From an uncultured Porphyromonadaceae bacterium (GTDB lineage: Bacteria; Bacteroidota; Bacteroidia; Bacteroidales; Muribaculaceae), in contig CAMWZB010000068.1 in NCBI GenBank assembly GCA_947178655.1, positions 1 through 6,167 on the forward strand: a DNA stretch of 6,167 bases. Direction: 5' to 3'. Both the position numbers and the translations under genes were made by a program. Positions 5,853 through 6,167 of this stretch are shown piece after piece. Below the pieces are notes generated by a model. It ran no database searches. It worked only from the letters and a program-made list of their open reading frames with translations, and was not told the origin of the DNA. Numbering within the stretch: position 1 is the first letter of the stretch; each line of letters begins with the position of its first letter.

Positions 5853-6167
5853 TCAAAGTAGAAATCCATCCCAAAAATCGGGCCGCATATTGGCCAGAAA
5901 CGCAGGCTCTGACCCTTCATCATCACCCTGCCCGGCCGCAAGCGACGGCGACTGATACATCGCCACTGCAGGCTCGTCATCCGACGCCCCGACATCCGGC
6001 GCCGGGCCTAAAAACTGTCGCAGCAACTCACGCGCATCTCCTCCGGCGGCGATTTCGGCCAAAATTCTTGCACACTGCTGATTGGCTCCTATCGCTCTCA
6101 GGAGCTCGGCGTCACTGCAGCCGTCATTCTCCGGCGAGCAAGGCGGCGGTGTCGCATCAAGTTCATG
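5853..6167 (-). CDS. Acidic protein upstream of the capsid gene, C-terminal 104 residues (runs off right edge)
   Basis: The minus frame is open from the window edge to a TGA at 5855-5853, giving 104 residues. No in-frame ATG start is visible near the edge; a TTG at 6062 is an internal possibility only. The visible part is rich in Ala, Pro, Asp and Glu. A helical segment (SDAELLRAIGANQQCARIL) is followed by ARELLRQFLGPAPDV and a low-complexity acidic linker, and the protein ends with PDFWDGFLL. No family is recognised. A protein of this composition just upstream of a major capsid gene is often a scaffolding protein or a capsid protease/scaffold fusion, but the basic C-terminal helix typical of many scaffolds is absent. 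The gap to the capsid ATG is 68 bases and AT-rich at its downstream end. Confidence 0.65.
   Translation of the reverse strand, partial: HELDATPPPCSPENDGCSDAELLRAIGANQQCARILAEIAAGGDARELLRQFLGPAPDVGASDDEPAVAMYQSPSLAAGQGDDEGSEPAFLANMRPDFWDGFLL

Larger units (their letters stand above)
2627..6167 (-). mobile_element. Prophage or prophage remnant, head-morphogenesis block (continues off right edge)
   Basis: Four consecutive minus-strand frames (partial acidic protein, major capsid protein, unknown 191-residue protein, portal protein) are closely packed with gaps of 68, -1 and 8 bases, as in a phage structural operon. Two are recognisable virion proteins. The block is opposed to the host operon and abuts sufE without spacer. 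No integrase, repressor, terminase or tail gene is present in this part, and the portal gene is incomplete at its 3' end, so the left boundary is either a deletion point, an integration site inside the portal gene, or an assembly join. Base composition is not visibly different from the host genes. Confidence 0.75.

Noticed and set aside
4174..5955. 593-codon open frame on the plus strand
   Set aside because: It is antisense to the capsid protein, its product is Arg/His-rich without recognisable motifs, and it arises from the high third-position GC of the minus-strand genes.

Overview
The window reads as chromosome of a Bacteroidales bacterium. The evidence is a SusC/RagA-type outer-membrane receptor, promoters of the Bacteroidetes TTTG / TAnnTTTG type, A-rich leaders without Shine-Dalgarno sequences, a periplasmic glutaminyl-cyclase-like lipoprotein and a SufE protein. 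A Muribaculaceae- or Bacteroides-like host is plausible, but genus cannot be fixed from the sequence alone.

Layout. Bases 1-726 (minus) hold the first 242 codons of a SusC/RagA TonB-linked receptor that runs off the left edge. Bases 727-1182 are a divergent intergenic region with one promoter for each side, a small perfect palindrome and no convincing gene. Bases 1183-2190 (plus) encode a lipoprotein of the M28 / glutaminyl-peptide cyclotransferase family. It is followed after 4 bases by sufE (2195-2626, plus), so the two probably form one transcript. Directly after the sufE stop codon the content changes to phage. From about 2627 to the right edge, all genes lie on the minus strand and form a head-morphogenesis block. 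In transcription order these are the C-terminus of an acidic protein (6167-5853), a SU10/DUF5309-like major capsid protein (5784-4507), an unrecognised 191-residue protein coupled to it by a TGATG overlap (4507-3932), and a P22-type portal protein (3923-2580).

How the parts fit. On the host side, the cyclase is expected to convert N-terminal glutamine of exported proteins to pyroglutamate in the periplasm. The divergent SusC-like receptor has a predicted signal peptidase I site that would leave Gln at its new N-terminus, so enzyme and a candidate substrate sit side by side. On the phage side, the portal gene is cut at the sufE stop codon. Its reading frame continues antisense through the last 47 bases of sufE and adds 14 non-phage residues. 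The block is therefore best read as a prophage or prophage remnant joined to the chromosome at the 3' end of sufE, with an assembly chimera as the main alternative. No integrase, terminase, tail gene, tRNA, CRISPR array or insertion sequence is visible.
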